From Cryptomeria japonica (lineage: Eukaryota > Streptophyta > Pinopsida > Cupressales > Cupressaceae), in NCBI RefSeq assembly GCF_030272615.1, contig NC_081414.1, positions 522,166,185 through 522,230,184 of the forward strand: 64,000 bases of DNA, in the 5' to 3' direction. A program made the translations under genes and the position numbers. Below, in pieces: positions 24,388 to 35,099 of this stretch. Every line of letters starts with the position of its first letter. Position 1 is the first letter of the stretch. Under the pieces are notes generated by a model that was given only the letters and a program-made list of their open reading frames with translations, did not search any database and had not been told where the DNA came from.

Positions 24388-24844
24388 CTTGATCATCAAA
24401 TATTTAAGTAAGAGCAGAGTTTTGTGCTTTAACTATGACTGTAATCAACATTGTGAGATGCTTCTATTTATACAGTTTCTTTTTTTGATATTGTAATTCC
24501 GTATCTTGTCTTGAGTGTAGTTAGCTTCAGGTCTGCAGGTCCCTTTTTGTATCTTGTTTCATGAGTAGTTAGCCTTGGATAGAAAGTTTAAAGCAGTTAG
24601 CTCCACCTTCTGTAATCATTTCATATATAATCTATTATCTTGTGGGTTAACTCCCACTATGGTTTTTCCTACTTTGGGTTTTTCACGTGTAAAATATTGG
24701 TGTTCCTATGTGAGTGATTATGCTGCTAGTGTTTAAATCTTCATAATATGGTCTAATGGATTTAAGTTGTTAAATTTGTTATTGAGTTCCAGACTTTAGT
24801 TTATATTGATTCACCCCCCCTCTTAGCATTCGATGTGTTCAACA
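24388..24844 (+). repeat. 3' part of a Copia LTR, same family as 15.36 kb
   Basis: From about 24412 (GAGTTTTGTGCTTTAAC) to GTGTTCAACA at 24844 this matches the last 415 bases of the LTR at 15360-16601, including block 1 (24640-24688) and block 2 (TGATTCACCCCCCCTCTTAG, 24807-24826). It is in plus orientation, facing away from the inverted fragment at 19404-19683; the two were continuous before the 4.7 kb solo LTR inserted between them. No primer site follows, so it may be the 3' LTR end of the element that starts at 15360, but no target duplication supports that. Confidence 0.75.
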
Positions 24845-26073
24845 CAAAGAATTAAAGGGAAACAACCACTTGGGAAAGTTTAATATTTCAGCTTACAATG
24901 AAAACATACATGTCTATGTAAGAAAAGGAACCACAAGTATGCTATATTTTACCAAATTATCTTTAGAACACATATAAATTTTAATTTATAATTATGATCT
25001 ATATCATATTAGTAAACTTGAGAAAAAATGATACAACTATAATGTGTATTTGACCTCAATGTCAAGACGTATTGACAAAGAGGATAGAGATATCACCATG
25101 TATGTGGGTATATTACATTCTTATTAATGTAAGTTCAAATATAATCAGAACTATAAATTTACAATGAGGACCCACATGCTAAAATTATACATTTTTTTAA
25201 AGAACTCAAAAGTGAAAATTTATAACATTCAAAGATAAAATTTATTTTGAATTTATTCATGGATTCTCCATAAGATCCATGGTTCAACACTACCCAACCA
25301 TTTAAAACCCTTAGGCTTTCTCCATTTTACTAGGAGATGATCAACCAAGTACAATAAAACTAAAATAAAAGGAGTATGAAACCACATGTATGCCGATCAA
25401 CACATAAGGAACATCAAACAACATACATGCATGAGGGTTCTTAATGCCATCAATACATTCCAAACAACATATATATGGATACTAATTTAACATATGTAGT
25501 ATGATGGTCCAATAATACCATAAAAGCACATATAAAGTGCCTTCACACATGTTAGATATTATTATAATGAAATATAGGAAGATTATCTTAGATGCATACC
25601 AAGGAGCATCATTACCAAAGCATGTTTTCCATATGAAATGTTGAGTATTATTCCTATATATGATAGGCTTACTTGGTGATAATTATTGATCTCAATGAGT
25701 TATGATAGGTTCTTTGCAACTTAGTCCATACTTTTCATAAGACATTTGAGTCATGGTGTAGTTAATCTTACTTATGGGCATATATCATTGATCCCCATTC
25801 ACGTTATGGTTTAAATTGTTTAGACTTTTATTTGAATATATCTGTACAGGCTCCTTTAAACTTGGGAAAGCATTGTGAGATAATTCCTTATTTACACTAT
25901 ACCTAATTCCTATGTACTCAACATAACAAAAATATAAAATAGTCATGAGATAAAAATGGATGCAACAATTCATGATACTAGGTACAATGATACTAGGTAC
26001 AACCATGGGAAATCATTATTCAACAAAGATACTAGACACACCTCACAACATAAAAAATATCTAACATGATTTG
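24845..26073. other. AT-rich intervening sequence, no gene seen
   Basis: No domain, LTR terminus or RNA gene is recognisable. A perfect 15 bp tandem duplication (ATGATACTAGGTACA at 25972-25986 and 25987-26001) is the only notable local structure. Confidence 0.5.
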
Positions 26074-27124
26074 TGTAGACACTAAAAATTGTCCTAGGTC
26101 TTTGATGACACTTTTCACTAACTTTTCATCTAAATTGATTAAATAATTTTATTATTTAATTAGTACTAATATTCTTCTTCTAACTTATAATTAAACAATT
26201 ATTAATTATTTAATTATTGTTCTTCTAAATCATTGATTAAATAATCTTCATATTTTTAATTAATTTTCTTCATCATCTCTTTCTAATCAATTGGTCTCGA
26301 TCTTAATCATCTAATCCTAACTATTCTTCTTCGATTAAATAATTGTTTAATTATTTAATCCCTTAATTAATCTTTCCTCTCAAATTAAACAATTCTTTAA
26401 TTATTTAATTTGTCTTCAATTATTAAATCCCTCATAATTAATTAAATTTATATGTAATTAATTATATCTAATGTGTGAGTGAAATAAATAAATTTTATTT
26501 ATTTATTTAAGACCCCACTTAAGTCTTCCATTTTCTAGTATCTCTCTTTAACTCTTCCATCTCCTTCGACTTATTTCTTCCACTTTCCACTTTCCATTTC
26601 CAATGATCTCTTCTTCTTTTCAATTACCATTCCCACTTATCTCTTCCACTTGCTAATTTCCCTCTCACTTAACTCTTCCATTTTCTATTTTCTTTTCCAC
26701 TCATGACTATTTCATTCTTCCAGTTTCAAAAGGTAACTTTTGATGAAAATAAATAGTTTCTTTATTTACTTTCAATTAACTCATTTTCTCTCCACTTAAC
26801 TAATCCTCTCAATCAATCGTATCCATTCATTTCTCGAAATCAAAATCTAAATCTCTATAAAATGCAAATAAAATCCCCATTTTCAACGACCACGCCTTTG
26901 ATATCTTCTCATTGTAATCACATCACACTTTCAACTTTTCTTTGTGCACACATAAGTTTTGAGAGCCATCATACAAGAAGATTAAGAAGAATAATGGAGG
27001 TCATGGATTTGATCTAGGTATAATCATTTTGATTTCCATTTGAATGCATTGTTAATTCATATTTCATTGATTATTTAGGTTATTTATGGTCGCCTAACAA
27101 TTCTTTTCAAATTTACCTACAACA
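26074..27124 (+). mobile_element. Probable Ty3/gypsy-type 5' LTR
   Basis: Starts TGTAGACACTAAAAATTG and ends ACCTACAACA, about 1.05 kb with TG/CA ends. It is followed after six bases by TGGTGAACTCAATGTGA, which looks like a primer-binding site with its leading TGG, though I cannot name the tRNA. The interior carries C/T-rich clusters (TCTTCCACTTTCC repeats at 26540-26700). A gag-like remnant lies 2.7 kb downstream on the same strand. No second LTR copy was found, so the boundaries are inferred from the ends only. Confidence 0.55.
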
Positions 27125-27439
27125 TTTTTTGGTGAACTCAATGTGAAGGCATTTTTTAATATGACAATTTTTGGTGAGTTTTTGATGTGACATGATCTTG
27201 ACGATGTAATTGTTGAATTTTGCAATGTAATTGACTATTTATTTGATATTTAATGCAATTGTTGGATATATGATAAATTAAGTGGGTTTTAAATTTGATC
27301 ATATAATGCGAATGAAAAATTGGTTAATTACACATTTGGTTAATTAAGTGGTTAATCGATTTAATTTTTAATCATACAACAAAAATAAAAAATCAACGAG
27401 TCTCACATTTAGCTAGTTAAATGGAAAGGAATCAAGCAT

Positions 27440-27731
27440 TTGAATCAATTTTACCATCTAATTAAGGGTTTAATGGATCAATTTTACAATCTAGCTTAAT
27501 TAGGGGTTTAATAAATCAATTTTACAATCTAGCCTAATTAGGGGTTTTAATTCAACAAATTTCAAAGCCTAGCCTAAGTAGGATTTTAATTTGACAAATT
27601 TTACAATCTAGATTAATTAGTTGTATAAATTGATTAAATGCACAATCTAGATTAATTAGGTGGTTAAATTGATGAAATGCATAATCTAAATTAATTAGGT
27701 GGTTAAATCAATCAATTTCACAAATCTAGAT
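27440..27731. repeat. 39 bp minisatellite in the element leader
   Basis: About seven imperfect 39 bp units run head to tail, well aligned from 27471 onward at steps of 39; the shared core is CAATCTAG(C/A)(C/T)TAATTAGG followed by a GGTTT/GGTTA turn. The array lies a few hundred bases after the LTR, in the untranslated leader of the presumed gypsy element. Confidence 0.8.
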
Positions 27732-29820
27732 TAAATTGACAATTAAAGGGTTCAATCTCAAATATAATTAGTTAAATGGGAAAACAATCAATTACAAAAT
27801 TTATTAATTGATCAAATGGTCAAATTTCGAGATAAAACAATTTGCTCTTTTTCAAGTAAATCTATAATTGTTACACACCTTGTGAAAAAAGGGAAAAGTT
27901 CACAACTTGAATTAGAGTGTTTGTGCTTTTCTAGAGTAGATAAAAATTGTTTTTTCACAATGGAATGAACAATTGTCTATGTGCCTTGTGCTTGCACTTC
28001 TATATGGATGGAACTGAACTATTATGCATGTATCCTCTCCCCTCACTTTCATCGACCTTGGGTGCATGAGAAATGGATAATGATGCTTATTTTTCACTGT
28101 TTTCTAAGTCCTACATGTGGAATTCAACACCTTAGGGTTTTATTGGAAGCACACAACTCTAGTGGGATATATAAATAATTTAGATAAAGTTGTAGGTCAA
28201 GGCGTTGAAGCCCTATTGGTCTTTTCCTATGTGTTTACTTGTGATGCAGAGCACATGTGAGTGGGAACCTACTTTTGATGGTAAAAATATCAAAATAGGT
28301 GTCAATGGATCTTGTCTTAGGGATTGGTGGTCTTGGAGCCCTTACTAATAACCTTTTTGATTCAGAGGCCAATCCTATGCTTGATAGTTTAGGGAGTGTG
28401 GATTGTACCCCATAGATACTCCTCATTTACCTCCCATAGTAAAAAATGAATTCCTTGATTCATAAGGTCTTCAAATCTTTGGGATAAGAGGAAAGGTGCA
28501 TAAATGTTTGTATTCTACTGGGACTATTCAATTGGACCTCTATTTGTATGCCATGGATAGGTATTTTGTTAAACTAGGAGCTCTATCAAGTAGTATCCTT
28601 TATAGCCTGGAGTAATACAATTGCTTTTTTATGTCTGTCTATAAAATTGATGTGTTTATACTAGAGAGTTAGTCCAATCTTTGGGTTAATTTAGGCCCTT
28701 GATGTGAAACTCTAAATCTAAGAGTTTATAGTTCAAGTCAACAACCTATTGGTCAATGTGTTTTCCGACTATTTTGACATCAAATTTTCATCAAAACTAC
28801 AACAAAACATTGGAAAAAAAATATTTCATTTGATCGAATCAATCATGTAGTCAACCCACATTTGTCTCACAATTGTTAGATCTTGTAATGCATTTGTGGC
28901 TAAATCATATACATCTAACTAGAAAAATTAGGATTCTAAGTCAAAACCAATACGATCAACAAACTAAACTATCAAATTTTTGAGACCACTACAATTGTTT
29001 GAAAACCATGCTGGCATTCATAGGCTTGGATCTGGCATCTTAGGTTAGAGTTGGTCTTAGTAAAAAATCCATCATCAAGTCTTTAGCCTTAAAGTACATT
29101 TAGATCAACTTTCAATATATAATATTGATCATCATCCTTAGTTTAGGTTATTATTTATCATACCCTAGGTTTCATTTATCTTGCAATTCATAGGTTAAAC
29201 TTGGACCTTAATTTTTAGTCTCTCATCATAATATTTGCATTTTAGCTTTGCATCCATGGATTCAAAATGATTTAAGAAACATAGGAAAACAAGTCTTGAG
29301 TCAAATATTTAGCGATTTCTAGAGCATCTTGACTTTAGTGTCTTTCCTTTATCAATTACATCAACAAGTTGAACCTATAGCTCAATAGTCTAGTGAAAGG
29401 TGAAACTTCATCAATTTAATCCATCATATTCATCCTTATGAGGTCTAGGTTATCTTTTGGTCACTTTGGCTTTTCCCTTGTAAATTTTGATTTCAATCAT
29501 TTTCAAAAATCACAAAAACATAGGATTGCATTTGTCATCCTTAGCTGCATTATTTAATCTTAGAGTCTCAAAGTCTCAAAAACATATGGTTTAATCATCT
29601 TAGTTGCATTATCATCCCAAAAAATTTCAAATCCCCAAAAAATAGCGTGAATAATTTGCATTATCATAGGGTCATTTCCAAGAATCTCCTTAAAACATCA
29701 AAACCAAAAAAATAAAAAAAACATAAAATCCCTAAACACAGAAAACAATTAGTCAAAGATGACTATCTAGGTCACATCCAAAGTATCATCATCTTTGTCC
29801 TAAACATCCTTGATCTTAGT
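27732..29820 (+). other. Presumed gypsy leader region, non-coding
   Basis: Only short ORFs occur on either strand, and none matches a family. Position between an LTR with a primer-like site and a gag-like remnant suggests the long untranslated leader typical of some plant gypsy elements. No RNA gene is evident. Confidence 0.35.
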
Positions 29821-29843
29821 CCAAAATATACAAAAAAGCATCA

Positions 29844-30440
29844 TGGAATGGAATTATCCATTTAATAGGGAATGTGAAGAATTTATCACTTCCATTCCTG
29901 CTTCACCGTAGCCCATATAAACAATGGCCCAAGAAATAGAGACCTTGAAACAACAAATGATAAAAATTCAAATTAGTAGAGCCAAAACCTCCACATCACC
30001 CCAAAAATTTGAATTCACAAATCCCTTCAACCAACAATCCACCTCACATGTTTGACGCAAACATGTTAAACTAATTCAACCAAATCACAAATCAAAACAC
30101 ATTCAACCAAATCCTATGTCAAAATCCATCTAACCAAAGTCCAAAGCAAAACAAAATCAAAAACCAAAACTAAATCCATTCAACGAAACTTCAAACCAAA
30201 ACCAAATCCAAAATTAAAACCCAACCATGTCAAAGCCTCCAAAATATTCATATGCTCCTCAAAAGAGTAAACCTTTTGATAGAGGCTTTCCAAGGTTTGT
30301 TTTCCAAGTATGCTCAAAATAATCTACCAATGTCTAGCAATGGCTCATTTCAAAACAATAAAACCAATGACATATGTACCTGTAGAGTAGGATATTTTCC
30401 CCCTCCAAGATGATAAATCTTAGAAGGAAAATCTATTTGC
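29844..30440 (+). pseudogene. Gypsy gag N-terminal remnant
   Basis: In the plus frames one reads MEWNYPFNRECEEFITSIP, then after two stops MAQEIETLKQQMIKIQ, then SPQKFEFTNPFNQQS and a long Asn/Pro/Lys/Gln-rich low-complexity run. A YVPVE-like and SKMINL stretch is seen near 30375-30420. MAQEIE..LKQQM with a proline-rich follow-up resembles the start of gag in Tat-like gypsy elements, but the similarity is short. The frame is broken repeatedly, and nothing of protease or pol follows on this strand. Confidence 0.4.
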
Positions 30441-32455
30441 CACTACCTCTTCGAATAGGTGCTAAGATGAGCCAGGAGATAACAAACAACTAAACTAACT
30501 ACACTACACTACACAAGAGATAAATAATAGAAGTACAGTGTAGGAACAATGAATATTCAAAACTGAATTTACAGGATAGTGCAATGCTAAAAGAAGATTA
30601 TACCTGCCAACTGGGGAACTCTTAGGTTCTAGATGACAGCATGGGGCATGAACACCAGCATGACACACTCTAGTCAGTACGACCCATAGAAAGGGAAAAG
30701 TCTAGAAAATAACCTATAAATGGTCTCCTATGCACAGAACCTATTTGTCACCTGCACACACTGAGACAAGGGAAATTGTTGGGGCTGTATAGGGGCCTGC
30801 CTCAGTCAGACCCCTATTTAGGTGTTTGCACTATCATAGACAACCAGATAGATAGATTGGAAAAATAAATTGGAACTTGGGTTATAAATTGGAAAGTAAA
30901 TGCAAATGGAAACTAAACTTTGTTTAAAAGAAGCTAACTCCTATTGCATGCAATAAATATTGGAAAATAGTGGAATATTGGAATGTTGGAAACAAATATT
31001 TAACAATGCAAAGGAATTATTTCATGTAAAAGAAATTGGTAAAATAGAGAGAGAATGAGCATGGAGCCAGAGCCCTCATATTTGGAATCATGAGCGTGAT
31101 GAAGCCCACTTGATCGCTTTGTTGGTAAGAAGCCACCACAAGATGACTGCAACTTGATATTGGTAGAATGTATGTCCAATAGCATAAAGAGAGAGAAGAA
31201 AAATATTGAGAGCACAATGAAATCCAAGAGCCAAGAACCTAAGTTGAGAACCCTTCCAAGTGAGCAAGGAAGGGTTCTTAAACCCAAAACGGGGGTGGAT
31301 AGCCATTACGACGAAACGTGAGCCAAAGAACATGCGTTGGCTAGCATCTAACTCTCTACCAGATTTGATATTTGGCCAACTTTCTGGGATGTTAGCGTGA
31401 TGCATAGATGTTCCTGCATCGCGCTTTCGTCCATCACAAAGTAGGCTGAAAGGGGATTTCGAGGCACATAGTCCTTCAAGCCCATGATGCTAAAATAACA
31501 TACTTTTAATCATGGATTTGTCATAAATGCACTAGGCATTATGTGTAAGTGTCATAAATGCATTGGGCACAATTTAGGACACTGCATTTTCACCCCACTT
31601 TAGTGGATTGATTGGCTGTAGGGATCAGTCGCACTAAAGTAGTCTAGAAAGATATGTTCATTAGACTCATGCAGTGCAATAAGTGCAATAGATGAAATAA
31701 ATACTTAGCCAAAAAGGATACTATAGAAGCCACAAAGTTTGAGTCAGTGATCAAGAGAAATGCCCCCAAGTATCAACGAGGAAATCCAGTTTGGTATGAC
31801 AAATTTTGTACTGCAAGATTAGAAAAGTTGTTAGCATAGAAAATGAAGGAAGCTATTTCAGCGAATGCTTAAGGAGAATTAGTATAGATAGAAGAAAAAA
31901 ATTAGATTAAGGAAAGTATATGCCCCCTCATTTTTTGACCCCAGTGAGATGGGGAAAAATAGGAAGGAGAACATGCCAAAATTGTCCAAAAATAAGGAAA
32001 AGCCATGTTGGGTAAAAATTAGGCTATATACTCGAAAGTGGGTCCCAAGAAGGGTCATTGTTACTATTAACTGCGAGCATTTGAGCTGATATTTGCATAG
32101 AGTCTAAGAAAAAATTCCACACAAATGAGAGCTTAGGGCTAGCAAGATCGAGGAGTTGCAGACTGTAGTTGAGCAGGGTGGCGAGCCCGACCAGGTACGA
32201 TTCAAAACATCCCTTGCTTTGTAACTTTTGCACTTTTTTAGAGCATTTTAGTCAGATGACTGCGTAAGAATCCTAGTGATGGATTGTTGTCTAGTATGCA
32301 CACCTACATCTTATACGAGTGTGCTAGTCTGGGTGATGCACTAACATCCCAAAAAGGCACTGGTGTCTAGAAGATGCAATTCCTTCTTCTGGGCACACAG
32401 TCGTCTCTTTGAAAAGTGGAATCATAACTAATGAAAAATTCTGTACGTGTAGAAA
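30441..32455. other. Unclassified sequence, no supported gene
   Basis: Several overlapping ORFs of 66-105 codons lie on the minus strand between 31000 and 31405, but they show no domain and share one region in different frames, so I do not call them. The motif ATAGATGTTCCTGCATC at 31404-31420 repeats the terminal motif of 10569-10586 and could mark the edge of an LTR of that family. An imperfect repeat around TGTCATAAATGCA occurs at 31507 and 31549. Confidence 0.4.
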
Positions 32456-34600
32456 TTGCCCAAGATGCGGGAGCACACGTCAGGGCATCTATTATGGACA
32501 CTACATGGTCAGGAAGATGAGCTATCAACTTCTGATAGATTACTCTTTCGCAGGGTCAGATTATGGTTGAATTATATATTGTTGGAGTTCCAGTTCCATG
32601 CCCCCATGCTACGAGCATTGATGGAGAGGTGGGATGCAGACATGGTGTCCTTTCAGTTACCCACAAGGGAGATGATAGTGACATTGATCGATGCCCACTG
32701 CATCCTAGGGATTCCTATTTGGGGGGAACAAGTGTCAATAGCGATTCTTTCTGCTGTGAAGCTAGGCAGACAATAGGAGTGGGCCCTAGGGCAGATAATA
32801 GATGCCACATGACATGTGTACCTTGAAACATTGGGCCAGGGATGAGTACTGATTCCCCTAGTATGGTGCATCATGATCAGGACCATTGGATGATGCGTGT
32901 TGACAAATGACCTTGGCTCAGAGCTGACAATAGTTTTTGTGTCGTTGATCCGAGAGATGGAGGAGAGATAGATGGTTTATGCATGGGGTCACAACATGCT
33001 AGCCCATTTATATTACGAGCTATCCCAATACGTTCATCATGAGTACCATAGCCTCACAATATGCACACTCCTACAGGTTTGGGACTTCGGGCACGTCATT
33101 TGCACGTGACCAATAGGATTTCCAGTACTAATGCCCTTGGACATGCCGTAGGCACATGCATATCCACTACAATGTAAAGGATGGTGGATGAGAGACCTTA
33201 TGTACTGGAAGGTCACATTAGACCACCTAGGGATCGATGATGTGATCTAGAAGCCCTATCAGAACATGGGGGTCCAGACCACAAACCGCATGCAGCTACC
33301 CCAGATGCAGAGAGACTACTTTCTACTCGACTGCCAAGACCATATTATGATGCCATACTACTAGAGGTGATGCATATGGTAGTTTGGGTAGGTATAGATT
33401 ATTCCACCTGTGGCTCTTACGTATGCATGATCAGCTAGGAGTGAATTGTGACCACAGGACTTGCCTCGCCCCACCCTTGGAGATGTACAGGATAGTCCAT
33501 AGGGCAGTGACAATGATGACATTGCACCACAACTAGATATATGTGATGTTAGAGTCACACCAAGGTTCACAAGTTGGTATGGTAGAGTAGGTTTGACACT
33601 GACCTTCCCACTAGATGCACAGGGAGGAGATGCCAAAGCTCTAGGGGGAGACAATGACTAGTCCTCCTTGAGCGATGAGGACGAGAGGCCACAATAGAGA
33701 CAACGAGCAATGAGCCTGAGCCTAGATCAAGCTACACCGGTTGCAAGGGCTCTTCCATGATCACCATATGCACCACCAATTGGCCCATAGGCATGACCAG
33801 TAGTAGCAACAATGACTACAGAGGGATCCTCTAGCAGGGTGCCTCCACAGGATCTAGACTGGTAGAGCGATCCTGGTATGCACTTGTGATTTTAGTTGAT
33901 ACATTTTAGTATTTTCTTTACATATGTATAGATGTAGATATTTTTAGATATGATGGATATTGATGTGAAATATTTTGTGCTTGCAGAGGGCATAGCAGAG
34001 TGGTTGAGATTTATCCACTAGGTGCTTACAGAGATCATCTCTGATGTGCAGATCTGGGGTCCTGTGCTAGACACTTACCAACCCCTCCAAGTATTAGGGA
34101 GACACATGCAGGTGTTTGAGTTTGTAGCATGACTATAGACAATGTATGAGGAGGGTTGAGTGGAGCTAGTGCAGGATATAATGAATCTAGCCACTATGAT
34201 GGGGAAACCAGATTAGGCCTTGTAAGAGGTCCACATTGTACTCGAAGAGAGAGACCAGGTGAGGATGTGAGCTGAGAGTGCCAAGAGGGAACATGATGCT
34301 CTATAGAGCCAAGTTTATGACCTCTAAGAATAGGCGGATGCTACACAACAGGGCACCATAGGTCACTTAGACCACCCTCAAGAGCGTCAGCTGATGGCAG
34401 ACCTCGAGGCATCATGCTTACGAGAGATGGAGACTTGGGAAGAGCTGATGACACATCAAGAGACTGTGGTTGAGCTACAAGGAGAGCTGAGGGGCTTGAG
34501 ACTATGGAGTACTACTACCACAAGATTACAACTGACTTTAGTTAGACAACCTCCACGTCATGATTAGGATCCTCAGGCGCCAGCGACCTCGAGGACATGA
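32456..34600 (+). pseudogene. Plant mobile domain (PMD) gene remnant
   Basis: The plus strand opens with 106 codons containing MLRALMERWDADMVSFQLP, the TREMIVTLID turn and LGIPIWGE. This is the PMD signature (L..L.ERW....TF.LP.GEMT.TL.D...LLGLP..G). After frame changes the domain continues with LAHLYYELSQYVHHEYHS and LLQVWDFGH, again PMD-like. About 1 kb later, behind a likely intron (33876-33986), a Glu/Arg/Gln-rich coiled-coil tail is readable to about 34600 (ERDQVRM, MADLEASCLREMETWEEL). PMD proteins occur as host genes and as passengers in plant transposons. Stops are mostly TAG and TGA in places where CAG or CGA would fit, so the copy is decayed. It lies antisense to, and beyond the 3' end of, the gypsy pol at 35.1-38.5 kb. 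Confidence 0.72.
33876..33986 (+). other. Putative GT-AG intron in the PMD remnant
   Basis: GTATGCACTT at the 5' side and a T-rich TTTTGTGCTTGCAG at the 3' side enclose 111 AT-rich bases full of stops, between two stretches that read as PMD coding sequence. Length and composition fit a plant intron. Transcript evidence is not available here. Confidence 0.5.
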
Positions 34601-35099
34601 CCACAAGATCGGTCATGACATATTTTTGATGTAGTTCATGTAGAGAATTTTTGGAAACATATACATAGATGTATTCATGTATATCAGAGACACATATGAC
34701 AACATCATGTGTTTTTGTAGTGATGCGATACTTGTACACTGATATGATACATTGATACACACACACACACATATATGAGATTAGAAATTGTGATTCTATA
34801 TTGTGTTTTCATTGATGGATGACATTGTTATGTTACATGCTTATGTGATGGATGATGTAGATTTAGATGCTTATCATGATTTAATTTACATATGTTTATA
34901 TGCATGATTAAATCTTATGATGATATATATATATATGACACACGTACATGCACACACATACAGACGTGGATATAACAATGCATAGTCACTTCATAACACA
35001 AAAAAGGGATGTCATGTTGATGAAGGATATGTGTTAGGACGTAGTCCCTCACCCCATAGGCATCAAGGCATTAGGCATGAGATAGATACTATGCATCTT
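34601..35099. other. Spacer between PMD remnant and gypsy pol 3' end
   Basis: AT-rich, with short CA and TA runs (34757-34770, 34926-34937) and no supported ORF. It would be the 3' untranslated spacer of the minus-strand gypsy element. No polypurine tract or LTR start is evident. Confidence 0.5.

Noticed and set aside
15360-24844. One Copia element with 5' LTR at 15360 and 3' LTR ending at 24844
   Set aside because: Flanks do not show a matching 5 bp duplication (ACATGG against CAAAG), and the interior includes an inverted LTR fragment, so a single simple insertion is not supported.
31000-31405. Three overlapping minus ORFs of 66-105 codons
   Set aside because: No domain; alternative frames of one region. 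Possibly LTR sequence.
34926-34970. Possible regulatory TATA/CA runs
   Set aside because: Short simple repeats only; no gene start nearby to support a promoter.
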